Assembly: GCA_947073765.1 (NCBI GenBank)
Contig: CAMTMZ010000002.1
Coordinates: 62,001-126,000, forward strand
Source: an uncultured Bacillota bacterium
GTDB lineage: Bacteria > Bacillota > Clostridia > Oscillospirales > Oscillospiraceae
DNA: 64,000 nucleotides
Reading direction: 5' to 3'
Shown one piece after another: positions 63,509-64,000 of the stretch. Each line of letters starts with the position of its first letter. Positions within the stretch are counted from its first letter, which is position 1. Under the pieces are notes generated by a model. The model made no database searches. It saw nothing but the letters and a program-made list of their open reading frames with translations, and was not told the origin of the DNA. The position numbers were made by a program, and so were the translations under genes.

Positions 63509-64000
63509 ATGGATTTAAGAGAGAAGATGGTAAGCAGCCAGACGATATTTGAGGGAAAGATCATTAAGGTTACTCTGGACCAGGCCCGGCTGCCTGACGG
63601 CACCCTGGCGGCCCGGGAGGTGGTTTACCACCCCGGCGGGGTGGCGGTGCTGGCCCTGGATGAGGACAACACGGTATATCTGGTGAAGCAGTACCGCTAC
63701 CCCATTCAGCGGCTGCTGCTGGAGCTGCCCGCCGGAAAGCTGGACCACGGCGCCGAGGAGGACCGCCTGCTGGGCGCGCAACGGGAGCTGAGCGAGGAGA
63801 CCGGCCTGGAGGCGGCGGAATGGACCTATCTGGGCTACACGCTGGCCTCACCCGGCTTTTGCGATGAGGCGCTGCATATGTATTTGGCCCGGGGCCTTAC
63901 CCGGAAGAAGCAGCACCTGGACGAGGACGAGTTTTTAGATGTGGTCACCATGCCTTTTGAGGAGCTGGTTAAACAGGTGATGGACGGGACCATCAGCGAC
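63509..64000 (+). CDS. NUDIX hydrolase (ADP-ribose pyrophosphatase-like), 3' truncated by window edge
   Basis: VKQYRYPIQRLLLELPAGKLDHGAEEDRLLGAQRELSEETGLEAAEW NUDIX box. Confidence 0.93.
   Translation, partial: MDLREKMVSSQTIFEGKIIKVTLDQARLPDGTLAAREVVYHPGGVAVLALDEDNTVYLVKQYRYPIQRLLLELPAGKLDHGAEEDRLLGAQRELSEETGLEAAEWTYLGYTLASPGFCDEALHMYLARGLTRKKQHLDEDEFLDVVTMPFEELVKQVMDGTISD

Noticed and set aside
1-64000. tRNA/rRNA genes, IS elements, prophage genes
   Set aside because: No tRNA T-arm/cloverleaf pattern, rRNA segment, transposase, integrase or phage structural protein noticed in the sequence or ORF list.

Overview
This 64 kb window is high-GC and gene-dense. It looks like a chromosome segment of an anaerobic, spore-forming Clostridia/Oscillospiraceae-type gut Firmicute: SpoIIID, T-box thrS, CIRCE-clpB, rplK/rplA and acyl-CoA dehydratase activase genes are all present. 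The left edge holds the 3' end of a type III restriction (Res) gene, an agr-like LytTR/GHKL two-component system, and a divergent Cys-rich mini-ORF. The most distinctive locus is a complete type IV pilus (T4P) operon (about 6.0-23.2 kb). It encodes a 2191-aa prepilin-motif protein with GLUG-type repeats, three minor pilins, PilB/PilT/PilC, three pilins with AT-rich variable ends separated by hairpin-rich spacers, PilD and PilM/N/O. A divergent XRE repressor candidate precedes it, with matched operators in both promoter spacers. The rest is mostly housekeeping: thyA-folA, clpB, BlaI/BlaR1, acyl-CoA dehydratase activase, clpC, a serpin lipoprotein, efp, thrS, two ECF sigma operons, rpmG-secE-nusG-rplK-rplA, a TetR/MFS module, dusB, an EF-G-like GTPase and a terminal NUDIX gene. 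Two short genes missing from the ORF track were found by eye: a 56-aa 2[4Fe-4S] ferredoxin and rpmG. All functional names rest on motif recognition by eye; no database searches were run.
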